Assembly (NCBI GenBank): GCA_039707465.1 | Contig: CM077643.1 | Location: 377,583,919 to 377,647,918 of the forward strand | Direction: 5' to 3' | DNA from: Rhabdophis nuchalis | Lineage: Eukaryota; Chordata; Lepidosauria; Squamata; Natricidae | Length of the DNA stretch: 64,000 nucleotides | In this document: piece by piece, positions 1-11,343 of the stretch | How the letters are laid out: every line of letters begins with the position of its first letter | How positions within the stretch are numbered: position 1 is the first letter of the stretch | The notes under the pieces: generated by a model | What the model saw: only the letters and a program-made list of their open reading frames with translations | Told to the model about the DNA's origin: nothing | The model's database searches: none | Position numbers and translations under genes: made by a program

Positions 1-1577
1 TTTTTTCCTTTTTTGAAGATGGGAACCACATCAGCTCTTTTCCAGTCTTCTGGCAGTTCCCCGGTGCTCCAGGATCTCTGAAAGATATAGTTCAGTGGTT
101 CTGAGATCTCGTCTGCCAGTTCCTTCAGAACCCTGGGGTGTAATCCATCCGGTCCTGGTGATTTGAACTTGTCCAGGGCAGACAGGTGCTCACTTACCAT
201 TTTCTTCCCTATTTCAACTTGTGTTCCTAATCTGATTTTTGTGGTGCTGTTTTTGATTGGTTGGACTGTTTTATCCCTTTGTGTAAAGACAGATGCAAAA
301 AAAGAGTTAAATAGTTCTGCTTTCTCCCTGTTGCTTATCATCTTCTTGCCATTTTCTCCCAGCAGTGGACCAATTGTTTCCTTAACTTTTTTCTTATTTT
401 TAACATGTTGGAAGAAGCTTTTTTTGTTATTTTTTACTTTTTTGGCAAGCCTTTCTTCATTGCGAGCCTTAGCTTTCCTCACTTCATCTTTACAGGCTCG
501 GGCTATTTGCTGATATTTTGCCTTAGTTATGTCCCCCTTTTTCCACTTTTTATATTTATCCTTTTTGTCTTTCAATTTGTCAGAAAGTTCTTTATGCAGC
601 CATGCTGGTTTCTTTTGGGAACTGTTATTTTTCTTCTTCATTGGTATTGCGCTGGACTGGGCTTTTATAATCTCATTTTTCAAAATTTCCCAAGCTTCTT
701 GAGTTGTTTTCCCCTTGAGGATTCTCATCCATGGAATCCTTCCCAAGCTCTCTCTGAGTTTATTGAAATTAGCTCTCTTAAAGTCTAAGCCTCTAGTTTG
801 ACTTTGTTCAACTACTTTTGTTTGCATAATGTTGAATTCCAGTATTTCATGATTGCTTGCCCCCAAAGTTCCTGTAGCTTCTACACCTTCTATCATTTCC
901 TCTCTGTTAGTGAGAATTAAGTCCAATATTGCTGATCCCCTTGTTCCCTTCTCTACCTTTTGGGAAACAAAGTTGTCTGCTGGGTTTGTTAGGAACCTGT
1001 TGGATCTTCCACTTGGTGCAGAGTTTGTTTCCCAATTGATGTCAGGGTAGTTAAAATCTCCCATTACTATTGTAGTGTGCTTCCTACATTCCTTAGTTAG
1101 CTGGTTAGCAAAAAGTTCATCTACTTCCTCTGCTTGGTTGGGTGGCCTGTAGTATAGACCTATGACAATATCGTTCCCCCCCCAACCTTTAATATTGACC
1201 CAAATACATTCAAGATAGTTCTCATCATTGTTGTGCTCTATTTCTGTAGAGATGTAATTATTTCTTATATATAGTGCAACTCCACCTCCTCTTTTATTTG
1301 GTCTATTTCTTTTAAATAATTTAAATCCTTCTAGCTGTATGTTCCATTTGTGGGTTTCATCCCACCAAGTTTCTGTAATGGCAACAATATCGTATCTGCC
1401 CTCATTTACTTGAATTTCTAATTCACCCTGTTTATTCCTCATACTCTGTGCATTGGTGTATAGACATTTGAGTCCATTTTGATTGACGCTGTGTTTTCTG
1501 TCTACGAAACCTGTGTTATGCCTGACTATGGTTCTCTTTGCCCCTATTTCTTTGCCACTTGTATGGTTCATGTACAT
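1..1577 (-). CDS. CR1 ORF2, endonuclease and start of reverse transcriptase (partial)
   Basis: Read on the minus strand, this frame is open from upstream of ORF1's stop to the window edge, with the first Met codon at 1577-1575, giving about 525 codons in view. The APE-type endonuclease shows TNAQSM, AITETWW (Glu), GDFNYP, LDLILTN and the SNH motif, so all key residues of the family are there. Next come a Lys-rich spacer and the beginning of the RT domain (KSPGPDGLHPRVLKELA, ending near VVPIFKKGK). The RT active site and the 3' UTR lie outside. The start codon is uncertain; the frame is also open further upstream. Confidence 0.88.
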   Translation of the reverse strand, partial: MYMNHTSGKEIGAKRTIVRHNTGFVDRKHSVNQNGLKCLYTNAQSMRNKQGELEIQVNEGRYDIVAITETWWDETHKWNIQLEGFKLFKRNRPNKRGGGVALYIRNNYISTEIEHNNDENYLECIWVNIKGWGGNDIVIGLYYRPPNQAEEVDELFANQLTKECRKHTTIVMGDFNYPDINWETNSAPSGRSNRFLTNPADNFVSQKVEKGTRGSAILDLILTNREEMIEGVEATGTLGASNHEILEFNIMQTKVVEQSQTRGLDFKRANFNKLRESLGRIPWMRILKGKTTQEAWEILKNEIIKAQSSAIPMKKKNNSSQKKPAWLHKELSDKLKDKKDKYKKWKKGDITKAKYQQIARACKDEVRKAKARNEERLAKKVKNNKKSFFQHVKNKKKVKETIGPLLGENGKKMISNREKAELFNSFFASVFTQRDKTVQPIKNSTTKIRLGTQVEIGKKMVSEHLSALDKFKSPGPDGLHPRVLKELADEISEPLNYIFQRSWSTGELPEDWKRADVVPIFKKGK

Positions 1578-1735
1578 GGTATGGCACTCACTGTTAATTG
1601 TTTGGTTTTGCTTGACAGCAGTGTTGATAATATTACCCGCACAAATATCTATGTTACATGCACTGATAACCCTATGAATTTTAGTTTGCTGGGGCCAGAA
1701 ATGTTCTTTATCTATTGATTCTCTGTCCCCTCTAT

Positions 1736-2560
1736 TCAGTTTAAATGTTTAGCCAGGAAGTCTGTGAATTTAATGCCAAGTAACTCAGTCCCTTTCTTGG
1801 ATGGGTGCAAACCATTTCTTTTGTACAGTTTATCATTGGACCAGCTGCAGGTGTCATGACTAATAAGACCAAAGCCTTCCTTTTTACACCACTCCTTTAG
1901 CCACACATTAAACTCTGCTATGCGCTGGCCCTTTCCTTTTTGTTCCTTGTATACTGGTATAACCTCTGAGAAGATAAGCCTACAACCTGTACTACTAAGT
2001 TCGTACCCCAAACTCTGGAAATCATTCTGCACAGAAGCTACATCTTTTTGGGACAGATCATTTGTGCCAAGATGTATAATAGCATCAACTTCACAGTCCT
2101 TACTTGCATTCTTGACTATCTTAAGAATACGCCTCTTGTCTCTGCTGGCTGTAGCACCCGGCAAACATCTGACCTCTTTCAAAACCTCCATATCCTTACC
2201 TAAGTTTACATCCCTTACGATTGAGTCACCAATCAGGAGGTGACTTCTCTTTTTGGGTACCTTGCTCTTGTTGTGTGACTGATGCATGATCCCTGGTTCA
2301 CACTTTTGCATTTCTGAAGTAGGTTCTTCACTTTGGACCACAATCCCCTGCTTATTTGAGTCGTCATTATTACCTTGACCTGTCACTTTAGTGTCCTCAT
2401 TAAGATCAGCAAGGGCGCTATATCTGTTATGCTGGGACACAGCAAAAGTTTTGTGTTTGTGGGTCACAGCTCTCACCCTGCCAGATCCCACAGTTGTCCA
2501 GGCTGCTCTTCTTCTGTGGGATCTTTGCGGTAGAGGAGGCTGGTAGTGTGGCATCTCCAC
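1736..2560 (-). CDS. CR1 ORF1 protein (SGNH esterase-like)
   Basis: An open frame of 274 codons ending in TGA. The N-terminal 100 residues are basic and low in structure. The C-terminal part carries SGNH-hydrolase blocks: GDS at 111-113 (nucleophile Ser), PGA at 134-136, GTND at 165-168 and LHPS at 251-254 (catalytic His). Esterase-type ORF1 proteins are typical of CR1 elements, where they are thought to bind nucleic acid or membranes and help form the retrotransposition particle. All catalytic blocks are present. It ends where the ORF2 frame is already open, so the two frames are close or overlapping. It is a transposon gene, not a host gene. Confidence 0.88.
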   Translation of the reverse strand: MEMPHYQPPLPQRSHRRRAAWTTVGSGRVRAVTHKHKTFAVSQHNRYSALADLNEDTKVTGQGNNDDSNKQGIVVQSEEPTSEMQKCEPGIMHQSHNKSKVPKKRSHLLIGDSIVRDVNLGKDMEVLKEVRCLPGATASRDKRRILKIVKNASKDCEVDAIIHLGTNDLSQKDVASVQNDFQSLGYELSSTGCRLIFSEVIPVYKEQKGKGQRIAEFNVWLKEWCKKEGFGLISHDTCSWSNDKLYKRNGLHPSKKGTELLGIKFTDFLAKHLN

Positions 2561-2616
2561 TGGGTGGAATGGCCGAATTGGACACTTAATTTCTGCCTGG
2601 AGAGCACAAATTACAG

Positions 2617-2781
2617 ATAGATATAGATATAGATATAGATATAGATATAGATATAGATATAGATATAGATATAGATATAGATATAGATATAGATATAGAT
2701 ATAGATATAGATATAGATATAGATATAGATATAGATATAGATATAGATATAGATATAGATATAGATATAGATATAGATATA
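2617..2781. repeat. (TAGATA)n microsatellite
   Basis: About 165 bp of nearly perfect hexamer repeat adjoining the 5' end of the CR1 element. Confidence 0.95.
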
Positions 2782-3416
2782 TACAGTTTGGTTTATGCCA
2801 TATTGGGCCTGTTAAAAAACTTCAGTTTTTGACACCTGTCTGTGACACCTGTCTGTTCCACTACAACAATTTTTGTCTCCTGGCTTGGTTGGAGCTTGTT
2901 CTTATCTGCTGCATTCCATTTGCAACCTGTTAAAGTGCATAGTGCTTGATTATTTTTTAAGCATCATGTTGCTTGAATTCAAAAGATTCCCTGCTTTCTA
3001 ATCTTAAGGTAAACCTTGGAAATAAGTATCATAAAGTGTGCACACTGATGAACAGAGAAATGCTAAATGCTAGATGGGAACACTGTGCAGATGGGTCAGA
3101 ATTGCTGATTAGAAGTTTCTCTTCAAAGACCAAGTGCACTTTTTCAAAGCTAATTTAGAGTTCAAACCCACACTTCAGCAATGCATGTCAGTCCAGAAAT
3201 AAAAGTCCCACGTGACTTCAGCTCTGAGAGCCTGGCAAAATAATTTTTTTACCATAAATTATAACATTTTATTTTCTAATACAGTGGGGGTGTCACATCT
3301 GAGCTGCAAAAATCCAACCAACCTACTCGATGACAAAAAAGAGATTTCTCTGCATCTCTTCGCTACAACCTGGTGATTATCCTAATTTTTGAAGCCCAAA
3401 TCTTGCAGCCCAGGTC

Positions 3417-3836
3417 TTGGAGGCTAAAATATATGAAGAAAGGTTGCAGGAATTGGGTATATCTAGTCTGATGAAAAGAAGGACTAGGGGAGACATGATA
3501 GCAGTGTTCCAATATCTCAGGGGCTGCCACAAGAAGAAGGAGTCAAGCTAGTCTCCAAATCTGAGGGAAGAATAAGAAGCAATGGGTGGAAACTAATCAA
3601 GGAGTGAAGCAACCTAGAACTAAGGAGAAATTAGAGTTAGACAGTTAGAACAATTAATCAGTGGAACAACTTGCCTCCAGAAGTTGTGCATTCTCCATCA
3701 CTGGAAGTTTTGAAAAGGAGATTGGATAACTATTTGTCTGAAGTGGTGTAAGGTTTCCTGCCTAAGCAGTGGGTTGGACTAGAAGACCTCCAAGGTCCCT
3801 TCCAACTCCATTATTCTGTTATTCTGCTTTAATTAC
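3417..3836 (+). mobile_element. CR1 3' end fragment
   Basis: Contains the decayed end of ORF2 (reading like [12 protein letters not shown]...[14 protein letters not shown]) and the typical CR1 3' UTR with gaccTCCAAGGTCCCTTCCAAC and an ATTCTGTT-like terminal repeat. Confidence 0.85.
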
Positions 3837-5399
3837 CAGAACCAGAGTTTATCAAAAATTCCCTAGTAGAGTAGCCATGTTGATGTGTTGAAGTATAAGA
3901 AATATTTTTGTATATGGGATTCCGTATGTCAGACACTGGGCATAAGAAAGATCCAAATCTTACATAGACAATATGAGTGTGTTTAAAGAATGATGGTAAT
4001 AAATATAGATATATGCAAGTATTTTTAAAATCTACTTTTCCACCAATCCTCCACCTCCCACCTAAGTAGGTAAGTCCAAGAAATACTGAATTGTGGCATT
4101 ATATCAATTAAAGGTCTGGTTGCTATATTCATACAATATACCAAATTTGACTAGTTTCAAATTTGATCAGGGTTTTTTTTATAGTTAGTGCATTGTGTAA
4201 AACCCAACTCATTAAATATTGAATATGCTGTGCAAGCCAAGAAAATGGTTTAATTTAGTAACCCAGTTAATTGTATTATGTAAAGCCAGCCTGTAAGTGA
4301 ACTTTGCTGTTCTTGTGTGTAGTTCAGCACTCTAGATTACACTTATTCTTTTTAAGCCACAAGAGCATTGAGAACCTTATTTGCACTGATGTAAGTCATA
4401 AGAAGCAATATTAGGTACTCTTCCAAATGTACTTTCGGAGCAGATATCTTGCTCCAAAATGGTTATGCACTTTTAATCGGGGTTTGTAAGCTATTAATTT
4501 TCTCCCGAGGAAAGAACCACAGCTGATAAAGCCAAAATGAGATATGAGAAATTACTTTTTCCCATAAAGATGCAAGAAACACACTCCATCTCATCCCATG
4601 TCTTTTGCGTCCAGAGCACGGATGGGTGTATCATGCTGAATAGAAGTTTCTTGATAAGGGCTATCTGCTTACCAGAAGGAGCCAGCGATAAAGGAATGAC
4701 ACTCAATGCTGACTCTGGCTGAATTATTGATGCAGCCTCCTCTGACTTTTCATTGTGCAGCTTTGTGATGGAGCTTTTCTATGCCTCTCCTGGACACTGA
4801 GCAGCTTATGGCTAATTAGATGGCAATATGATCACATTTTATTCCAGCCAGGTACTGAGCCTAAGAGGGCAAAACTTTCCTAAACGTTTAACCTGCAGGC
4901 ATAGCCAGGCTTGCCTCTCCCAAGGAAGACAGTGAAAATGATATTGTTATATAATTCCGCCCCCCCCCTCCAAACACTCTTGGTTGCTTAAAAAGGAAAG
5001 TCATGCCAAGGAAACAGGCACTTGTACCTTGTGTTCTGGCACTTTCCTGTACTGAAAAAAAATATCATTTGCCAAGTATGATTTCATGTAATATAAAAGT
5101 CAGTTTTTATGGTGAATCATTGATAACATGTCCATTGGAGTCTGCGTAATTATTTGGTTCATGCTAACATCTGAAACAGCAGGTATCCCTTAATCATCAT
5201 TACCTCTAAATTCTTTGCTTATGTATGTGCTAATATTTCTAGGATGATATAAAGGCAGTATAAACGGAATGAAGAATGATTGGGAATATCTGCTGGAGGT
5301 AGAAAACCAAGCAAGAGTGATGTCATAAAGTTGCTGAGAAAAGAATGTGTAGGATCAGCTGAAAAACTATAAATCAGAACTGACATCAATGCTCTAGGC

Positions 5400-5470
5400 C
5401 AGGGGTCCCCAACCTTTGCAACTTTAAGTTTGAAGGACTTCAGCTCCCAGAATTCTCCAGCCAGCAAAGC
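5400..5470. mobile_element. Half of a palindromic hAT-type MITE
   Basis: Begins CAGGGGTCCCCAACCTTTGC and keeps one arm up to CCAGCCAGCAAAGC, then changes to unrelated DNA with a C run and, further on, a CA repeat (5641-5676). The second arm is missing. Confidence 0.7.
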
Positions 5471-6140
5471 ATTCCAACCCCCCCCCCATCTCTACTTATA
5501 GAAAAACTGCCACTTCGATCACAGTTTACTCGCAAGAAACCAAAGGCACCAGCCTGATAATGACAGGTGTGATCCCGTCGAAACGTTGCCAAAACACTTT
5601 TAATTTTACACCGGAAAAGACTCGAATAAACCAAAACCTACGTGCGCACACGCACACACGCACACACACACACATATATGCAAACCACCTGTCTTAATGC
5701 CTCTAAAGAACTGCAGGGCTTCTGATTTGATGGAAACCCGTTGATATAAAAATCAGATGTCAAGTTTACTGTGGCAATCAAAAGAAGTACAAACAAGGAT
5801 TCTTGTTTTGGTGAGTTTGTGCCATCTGTTTTAGATGGCTGCTTTTAGAAATGCCCAGGAAACTTTAAATGGTCCAGAACTGTTTGAAAATTGCTGACCG
5901 AAGGATGCAAATGGATTACATCAATACTTTGACTAGCTTTACATGCTGTCGGCTCAATTGAAAGTGCTGGTTTTATTCTCTGCAGCTTCATCTGGACCTG
6001 CTGTTAAATGAAATAAAGCAGCTGCATTGAAAGCAGAAAGCTTCAGAGGGTGAATAGGAATCAAATGCCCACCTATTGCTTTCCTAGCCCTCACCTAGAG
6101 TAGTAGCCTTATTAAAACATGCAGCTTGTAATGGTATGTA

Positions 6141-6310
6141 GGGAGAGGTGGTATTCAGTCAGTTCTCTCCAGTTCAGGCAAACCAGTAGCGGTGGCTGCA
6201 GGAGGCTCCACCCACCCACCCTGACATAATACGCGAGCACTGTGCATGCGCAGAAGGCAGACATGGCGCACGCACTCACATTTGCAAACGGGTAGGGAAG
6301 GTAAATGAAT
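6141..6310. mobile_element. hAT-type fragment
   Basis: Resembles the other GGTGG...CCAGT elements here: a GTGGTATTCAGTCAG start, an ACCAGTAGCGG segment and a GTGCATGCGCAGAAGG stretch. Ends are unclear. Confidence 0.4.
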
Positions 6311-7142
6311 CCTACCGCTGTATGTAGGAATGACTTTTGGGATAGGTGGACAGATGAACATAGACTAGACAATGGGCAGCTAATGGGAAGCTGAGCTCAC
6401 ATATAGGCATAGCAGATGTCTCAGAAAGGGTCCCCCCTAGTTCTTGGACTGTAAAGGTAAACGGGAGAGAGAAGAGATGTGCTTTGAAGTTTTCAAGATC
6501 CTGCTAAAGTAATCTTACAATAAACATAGAGTTAGTATTTCTGGATGTGCTTCTTATCTGGGCTACTTGCAAGGCTGACACAGTTGGCTGGCCAGCAAGT
6601 CATAGGTATTTTGAGGAGGTATTGTGATGTGATTGTAGCTTAATACAGGAGATGGTTCTGTCTGGTCTTCTCCTGTGTTCCCATTTAAGGATGGTGATTT
6701 CTTGCAGCCTGGAAGGCAGAGGTAGTCAGTTGATCTAAATAAGTGAACCATGAGTGCAAGGAGAGAATAAGTGGGGAAGACAAATGGGGTTGAGGATGCC
6801 CAGATGTTCTTCCCACTTGAAATGGGAATCCTTAGAATAATATAAGTTGGAACTGATAGTACAGCAAGTTGTCTCCTTGCGTAGGTGATCAACATTGTAT
6901 CCTTTTGTTCCTTTAGCTCACAGGTATCAAACTTGATCACGTCACGTGACGGATCGCAACATATCATGACATTTTTGCCTTTGTGGAGCCGGGGTGGGCG
7001 TGGCCTGCACATGAAGCATCCAGCCGTTAGGCCGCCAGTTTGACCTCCCCTCCTTTAAGTAGATAGGAAGATTTGCTGTTATTATTAGTTTGGGAAGGGG
7101 GTATTATTTTTCACTTTTCTATTGCCCGTGAACCATATAGAA

Positions 7143-7472
7143 CCCTGATGGCGAACCTCTGGCATGAGTGCCAGAGGTGGCACACAGAGCCTGCTCTGTG
7201 GGCACAAATGCCATCACCAGCTGCTCTTCTAATTTTCAGCACGCACATGCATGCCGGCCAGCTGGTCTTCAGAGGAACGGGAGGGCCAGAAAATGACCTG
7301 AAAACGGCCCCCAAAACAGCCCAAAAGCCAGGTTTTTTGCCCCGAAAAACAGCCTGAAAAATAGGCATGCGCACGCCAGCCAGCTGGTCTTTGGGTTCCG
7401 GTACTCCGGTGCGTGCATATGCACACACGTTCTGGTTTGGGCACTCGGTGCCAAAAAGGTTCACCAACACTG
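7143..7472. mobile_element. hAT-type element, CAGTGATGGCGAACC family
   Basis: Starts CCCTGATGGCGAACC and ends GGTTCACCAACACTG as inverted termini, flanked by ATATAGAA and ATACAGAA (8-bp duplication, one mismatch). The interior is rich in GCATGCGC-like and GCCAAAA-like tracts. No transposase. Confidence 0.75.
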
Positions 7473-7973
7473 ATACAGAACATCACTGAAACTGAACTGC
7501 ATACAAATGGCAGTGCTTCTTTTAAAAATAAATAATTTAGGCCATCGAGTCTACTTTTCAGTACAGAAATGCAAATTAGAGCATCCCCAAGTGACAGACC
7601 CAATTCTTCTTTCTGGGTCATGATCAAACGGCTCTTAGTGTTGGAAAGCCTTTCCTGTCGTTTGTTCAGTATCTGCCTTCTTTTAACTTAAATTGGTTTT
7701 CCATGTCTTAGGCTTTGGAGCAAGAGAAACCAAGCCTCTTTTATTTATTTAACCATATTTATAAACCACCTTAAACTGACTGACTCTGAGGCAGTATATG
7801 CAAGCAAAGCAAGGCGGACTATCGCAATTTAAAATAATCCAGTACGATTGCATGAAAATCATTATAGTAGTATCAAAAATTACATGGTGGACCTCTTGTT
7901 TAACCTAGAGCCCAAAGGTTACCTGGAACAAGACAGGTTTTAGGGCCTCTCGGATCAAAAGGAGGCCATAAAC

Positions 7974-8094
7974 CAGTGATTCTCAACTTCAGCAAGTTTA
8001 AGTTGTGTGAACATCAACTCCCAGAATTCCCCAGCTGGCATCTGGGAGTTGAAGTCCACGCGTCTTAAACTTGCTGGGGTTGAGAAACATAGCT
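7974..8094. mobile_element. Palindromic MITE, CAGTGATTCTCAAC termini
   Basis: The arms share the inner core ATCAACTCCCAGAATTCCCCAG and its inverse with the other palindromic MITEs, but the ends are CAGTGATTCTCAAC and GTTGAGAAACATAG. The target duplication is not convincing. Confidence 0.6.
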
Positions 8095-8264
8095 ATAGGC
8101 AATTGAGCTCCCAGGGGAAAATATGGTCCATAACATGCGGATTCTTACCAAAAAAATCTTTTTCTTACCCCTTAATTTCTCACAAAGTGGATGTCGATAA
8201 TAGTGTTTTTATTTAGTGTTCAGATCAAACCAATGGAAGCATACTTGCTAAGATTATCCCTGAT

Positions 8265-8862
8265 ATAAGAAAAAGTGCAGAGAAGAGCGATCAGGGTGAT
8301 TAGGGAACTGGAGATGAAAACATATGAAGAACAGTTAAAGGAAGTTAAACAGTTAAAGGCTAGTCTAGTGAAGAGAAGGACCAGAAGAGACATGATAGCA
8401 GTGTTCCAATATTTGAGGGGCTGCCACAGAGAGGAGGGGGTCAAGCTATTTCCCAAGCCACCCAAAGGCCAGACAAGGAATAATGGATGGAAACTGAACA
8501 AGGAGAGAGTCAACCTAGAAACAAGGTGGAACTTTCTGACAGTAAGAACAATCAACCAGTGGAACAGCTTTGCCTTTGGAAGTTGTGGGAGCTTCATCAC
8601 TGGAGTCCTTCAAGAAGAGATTGGACTGCTATTTGCCAGAAATGGTATAGGGCAGGGATGTCCAAACTTGGGAACTTTAAGACTTGTGGACTTCAACTCC
8701 CAGAATTCCCCAGCCAGCATAGCTGGCTGGGGAATTCTGGGAGTTGAAGTCCACAAGTCTTAAAGTTCCCAAGTTTGGACATCCCTGGTGTAGGGTCTCC
8801 TGCTTGGGTGGGTGGTTGGATTAGATGACCTACTAGGTCCCTTCCCACTCTATTAATCTGAT
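8265..8862 (+). mobile_element. CR1 3' end, interrupted by a MITE
   Basis: The end of CR1 ORF2 (VQRRAIRVIRELEMKTYEEQL and onward) plus the 3' UTR. The 3' UTR is split by the insertion at 8653-8787 and resumes with GTGTAGGGTCTCCTGCTTGG, ending near ATTAATCTGAT. Confidence 0.88.
8653..8787. mobile_element. Palindromic MITE, CAGGGATGTCCAAAC termini
   Basis: A 135-bp near-perfect palindrome with termini CAGGGATGTCCAAAC and GTTTGGACATCCCTG, flanked by GTATAGGG and GTGTAGGG (8-bp duplication, one mismatch). The host is a CR1 3' UTR, so the MITE is younger than that CR1 copy. Confidence 0.9.
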
Positions 8863-9482
8863 ACATCTTAGTGTGCTGCCATGATGGGCTTTGATTACCA
8901 GCAATTTGAATTGGGCCTGGAATCCGACTGGCAACTGACATGGCGACCTCAAAGCAAGGATTGTTTGCCGAGTAGCAGTCTGGATGTTGTAACAGCCCTA
9001 GCTTCCAAAGAAAGATATTTCAATAGCTCACCAAGTAATTAGGGGTATACCAGAGTATCAGGGCATTTGGACAGTGCAAGCCTAAACTCCCTTAGATATC
9101 TAAACATCTTCTTTAATGGTTTCATAACTTGCTATACTTAATTGCTACGGTAGTCCTCTGTGTTAGGATATTCTAAACAAAGGTTGTGTGGAAATATCCC
9201 TAAACTAGTCAGTCCACTGAGTGGCACTATATGTACTATATTTATTTTTAACCGCTCCATAAGAATTCACTCTGTATGACTGATCTCCCTCGTTGCCCTT
9301 CTCTGAATTTGCTTTGAATTTTCAAGTTGGTGTGTGATGTTTTCCTGCTTCAGATGGTGAGTCTTTTTGAGCTGTTGAATGCAATCTATATGAGTCTGGA
9401 GGATCTTATCAGGAGCCATCCTATGAGTGCTTCTGTCTTCCGGTCAGATGGGGAGCTATGGCCAATTTTCAGTAGTAGCATC

Positions 9483-9713
9483 CTAGATCAAGGAGAGAAG
9501 CAACTTAGAACTGAGGAGACGTTTCCTGACAGTTAGAACAATTAATCAGTGGAACGCCTCCAGAAGTTGTGAATGCCCCAACACTGGACGTTTTAAAGAA
9601 GATGTTGGATAGCCATTTGTCTGAAACGGTATAGGGTTTCCTGCCTAGGCAGGGGGTTGGACTAGATGACCTCCAAGGTCCCTTCCAACTCTGTTATTCT
9701 ATTCTAGATAATG
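9483..9713 (+). mobile_element. CR1 3' end fragment
   Basis: Starts near CAAGGAGAGAAGCAACTTAG and ends with GATGACCTCCAAGGTCCCTTCC and a short TATTCTATTC tail. Confidence 0.85.
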
Positions 9714-10507
9714 AATGACCTTTACCTCATCTCTTTTGATGTGAATACATATTTTATGTTTTTAACATCAGGCAAAGACATTTTTATTTCCCCTCAAGTC
9801 TTTTTCAAGTCATTCTGGAGCTTAGTTTTCAACATCATATTTTTACTGATGTCAACTATCCTGGGAACTTTGTGGACCAAAATAAACTAAAGCTGCTTAC
9901 TCTTTTCATAAATGCAAAACAGAAGGAACTCAGTTTGGAAAAGCGTGAGGCTGACTCAATGAAGGCATTCATCTCTCATTGTCCCTGCTATGGTTTGTGA
10001 GTCCCGAGGACCTCCCTTCCAAACTTGCTTGCAAAGAACTTCAGACCTTGAAGAACTGTTGACAGGCAGAACAATTGATGCTGATTAAGCCAATCAATAT
10101 TGGTTAAAAGGAGTTTTGCTTGTTCTTTTCAATGCAATTTATTCCAGAATTTTATTCCGGTGAAATTATGTATGTTACCACTTCTATTCTGCCTTTCTTT
10201 AAAATTCACAAGAGATTTCCCATATGTGACGTAGTCTTACTTTGTAAGTAAGGATCTTCAAACTACATTGTTTTGCAAAGCTTCATCTAAGGACATCTAC
10301 TGCCATACAGACGGCTCAATTTATGACTTTCTATTAAAGATCTTACACTTTAAGAGCTCTTTGGGGTTGTTGAATTGGGATGAACCCCTTCAGGAAAAAT
10401 GCTGTTCAGAATCAATGACACCAACACAATTCATCCTCTCCAAAAATTGTCTTCATGCTGGATTTAATAGCCTGGATTTAGGATTAGACTGTTATGTGAG
10501 TGCAGCC

Positions 10508-10981
10508 CAGAGGTGGGTTCCTACTGGTTCGGACCAGTTTGGCCAAACCAGTAGTGGTTTGGCAGCCTGAGTCGCTGGATCTGGCAGCGACCCTGACCTG
10601 CCATGCCCTACAGCAGGGGTCTCCAACCTTTGCAACTTTAAGTCTGAAGGACTTCAGCTCCCAGACTTCTCCAGCCAGCAAAGCTGGCTGGAGAATTCTG
10701 GGAGCTGAAGTCCTTCAGACTTAAAGTTGCAAAGGTTGGAGACCCCTGCCCTACAGGGCCACCATCTTGATTTTCAGTTCTGCACATGTGCAGAACAATT
10801 GTAATTGCCCATATTTATTTATTTTTCTTTTTTTAGCTTTTGTACATCCGTAGACCTATTTTTGTGCCAATTTGCATGTGAGTAGAGTGCGCATCTGGTG
10901 TGTGTGTGAGTTAATAGCTTGTGTGCACCAAATTTTTGCATGCACCAAACCAGCAATAATGCTGGGAGGAACCCACCCCTG
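10508..10981. mobile_element. hAT-type element carrying a nested MITE
   Basis: Termini CAGAGGTGGGTTCCTACTGG and AGGAACCCACCCCTG, flanked by a perfect 8-bp duplication GTGCAGCC (10500-10507 and 10982-10989). The interior is interrupted at 10614-10748 by a palindromic MITE. No transposase frame seen. Confidence 0.88.
10614..10748. mobile_element. Palindromic MITE, CAGGGGTCTCCAACC termini
   Basis: A 135-bp palindrome with perfect inverted ends and a perfect 8-bp duplication CCCTACAG. Nested inside the hAT-type element at 10508-10981. Confidence 0.93.
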
Positions 10982-11255
10982 GTGCAGCCCCCATGGTTTG
11001 TGTATGTGAATGAACAATGGGCAGGGGAGAAAGAAATGAGAGGCATGAGAGAGAGAGAGAGCTCATGAGGGGCTTGGAGAGTAAAATTTTGTTGAATTAT
11101 TTATTTACCTATTAAACACATTTATGTGCTTGCTATCTCACAAAAAAGGTCTATGGGTGGTGAATTATGAGAAAATATACTCATATTATTAAGATAACAA
11201 AGGATTTTCAGTTTTCAATCCCCTTTTCTTTAACTTCTTAACAGTTTCCCCAGAT

Positions 11256-11343
11256 CAGGGGTCTGCAAAGTCGGCTCCTTTAAAACTGGTGGACTTCAAC
11301 TCCCAGAATTCCCCAGCCAAAGAGTCGACTTTGCAGACCCCTG
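11256..11343. mobile_element. Short MITE, CAGGGGTCTGCAAAGTCG termini
   Basis: 88 bp with inverted ends CAGGGGTCTGCAAAGTCG and CGACTTTGCAGACCCCTG, flanked by a perfect CCCCAGAT duplication. It keeps one copy of the shared core GGACTTCAACTCCCAGAATT, so one arm is internally deleted. Confidence 0.9.

Larger units (their letters stand above)
1..2605 (-). mobile_element. CR1 LINE, 5' half, minus strand
   Basis: Read on the minus strand from about 2605 to 1, the element has a short 5' leader, ORF1 (2560-1736) and the first half of ORF2 (from about 1577 to the edge). It appears young: both frames are open without a single stop. The 3' half lies left of the window. A TAGATA microsatellite directly abuts the 5' end (2617-2781). 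Confidence 0.9.
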
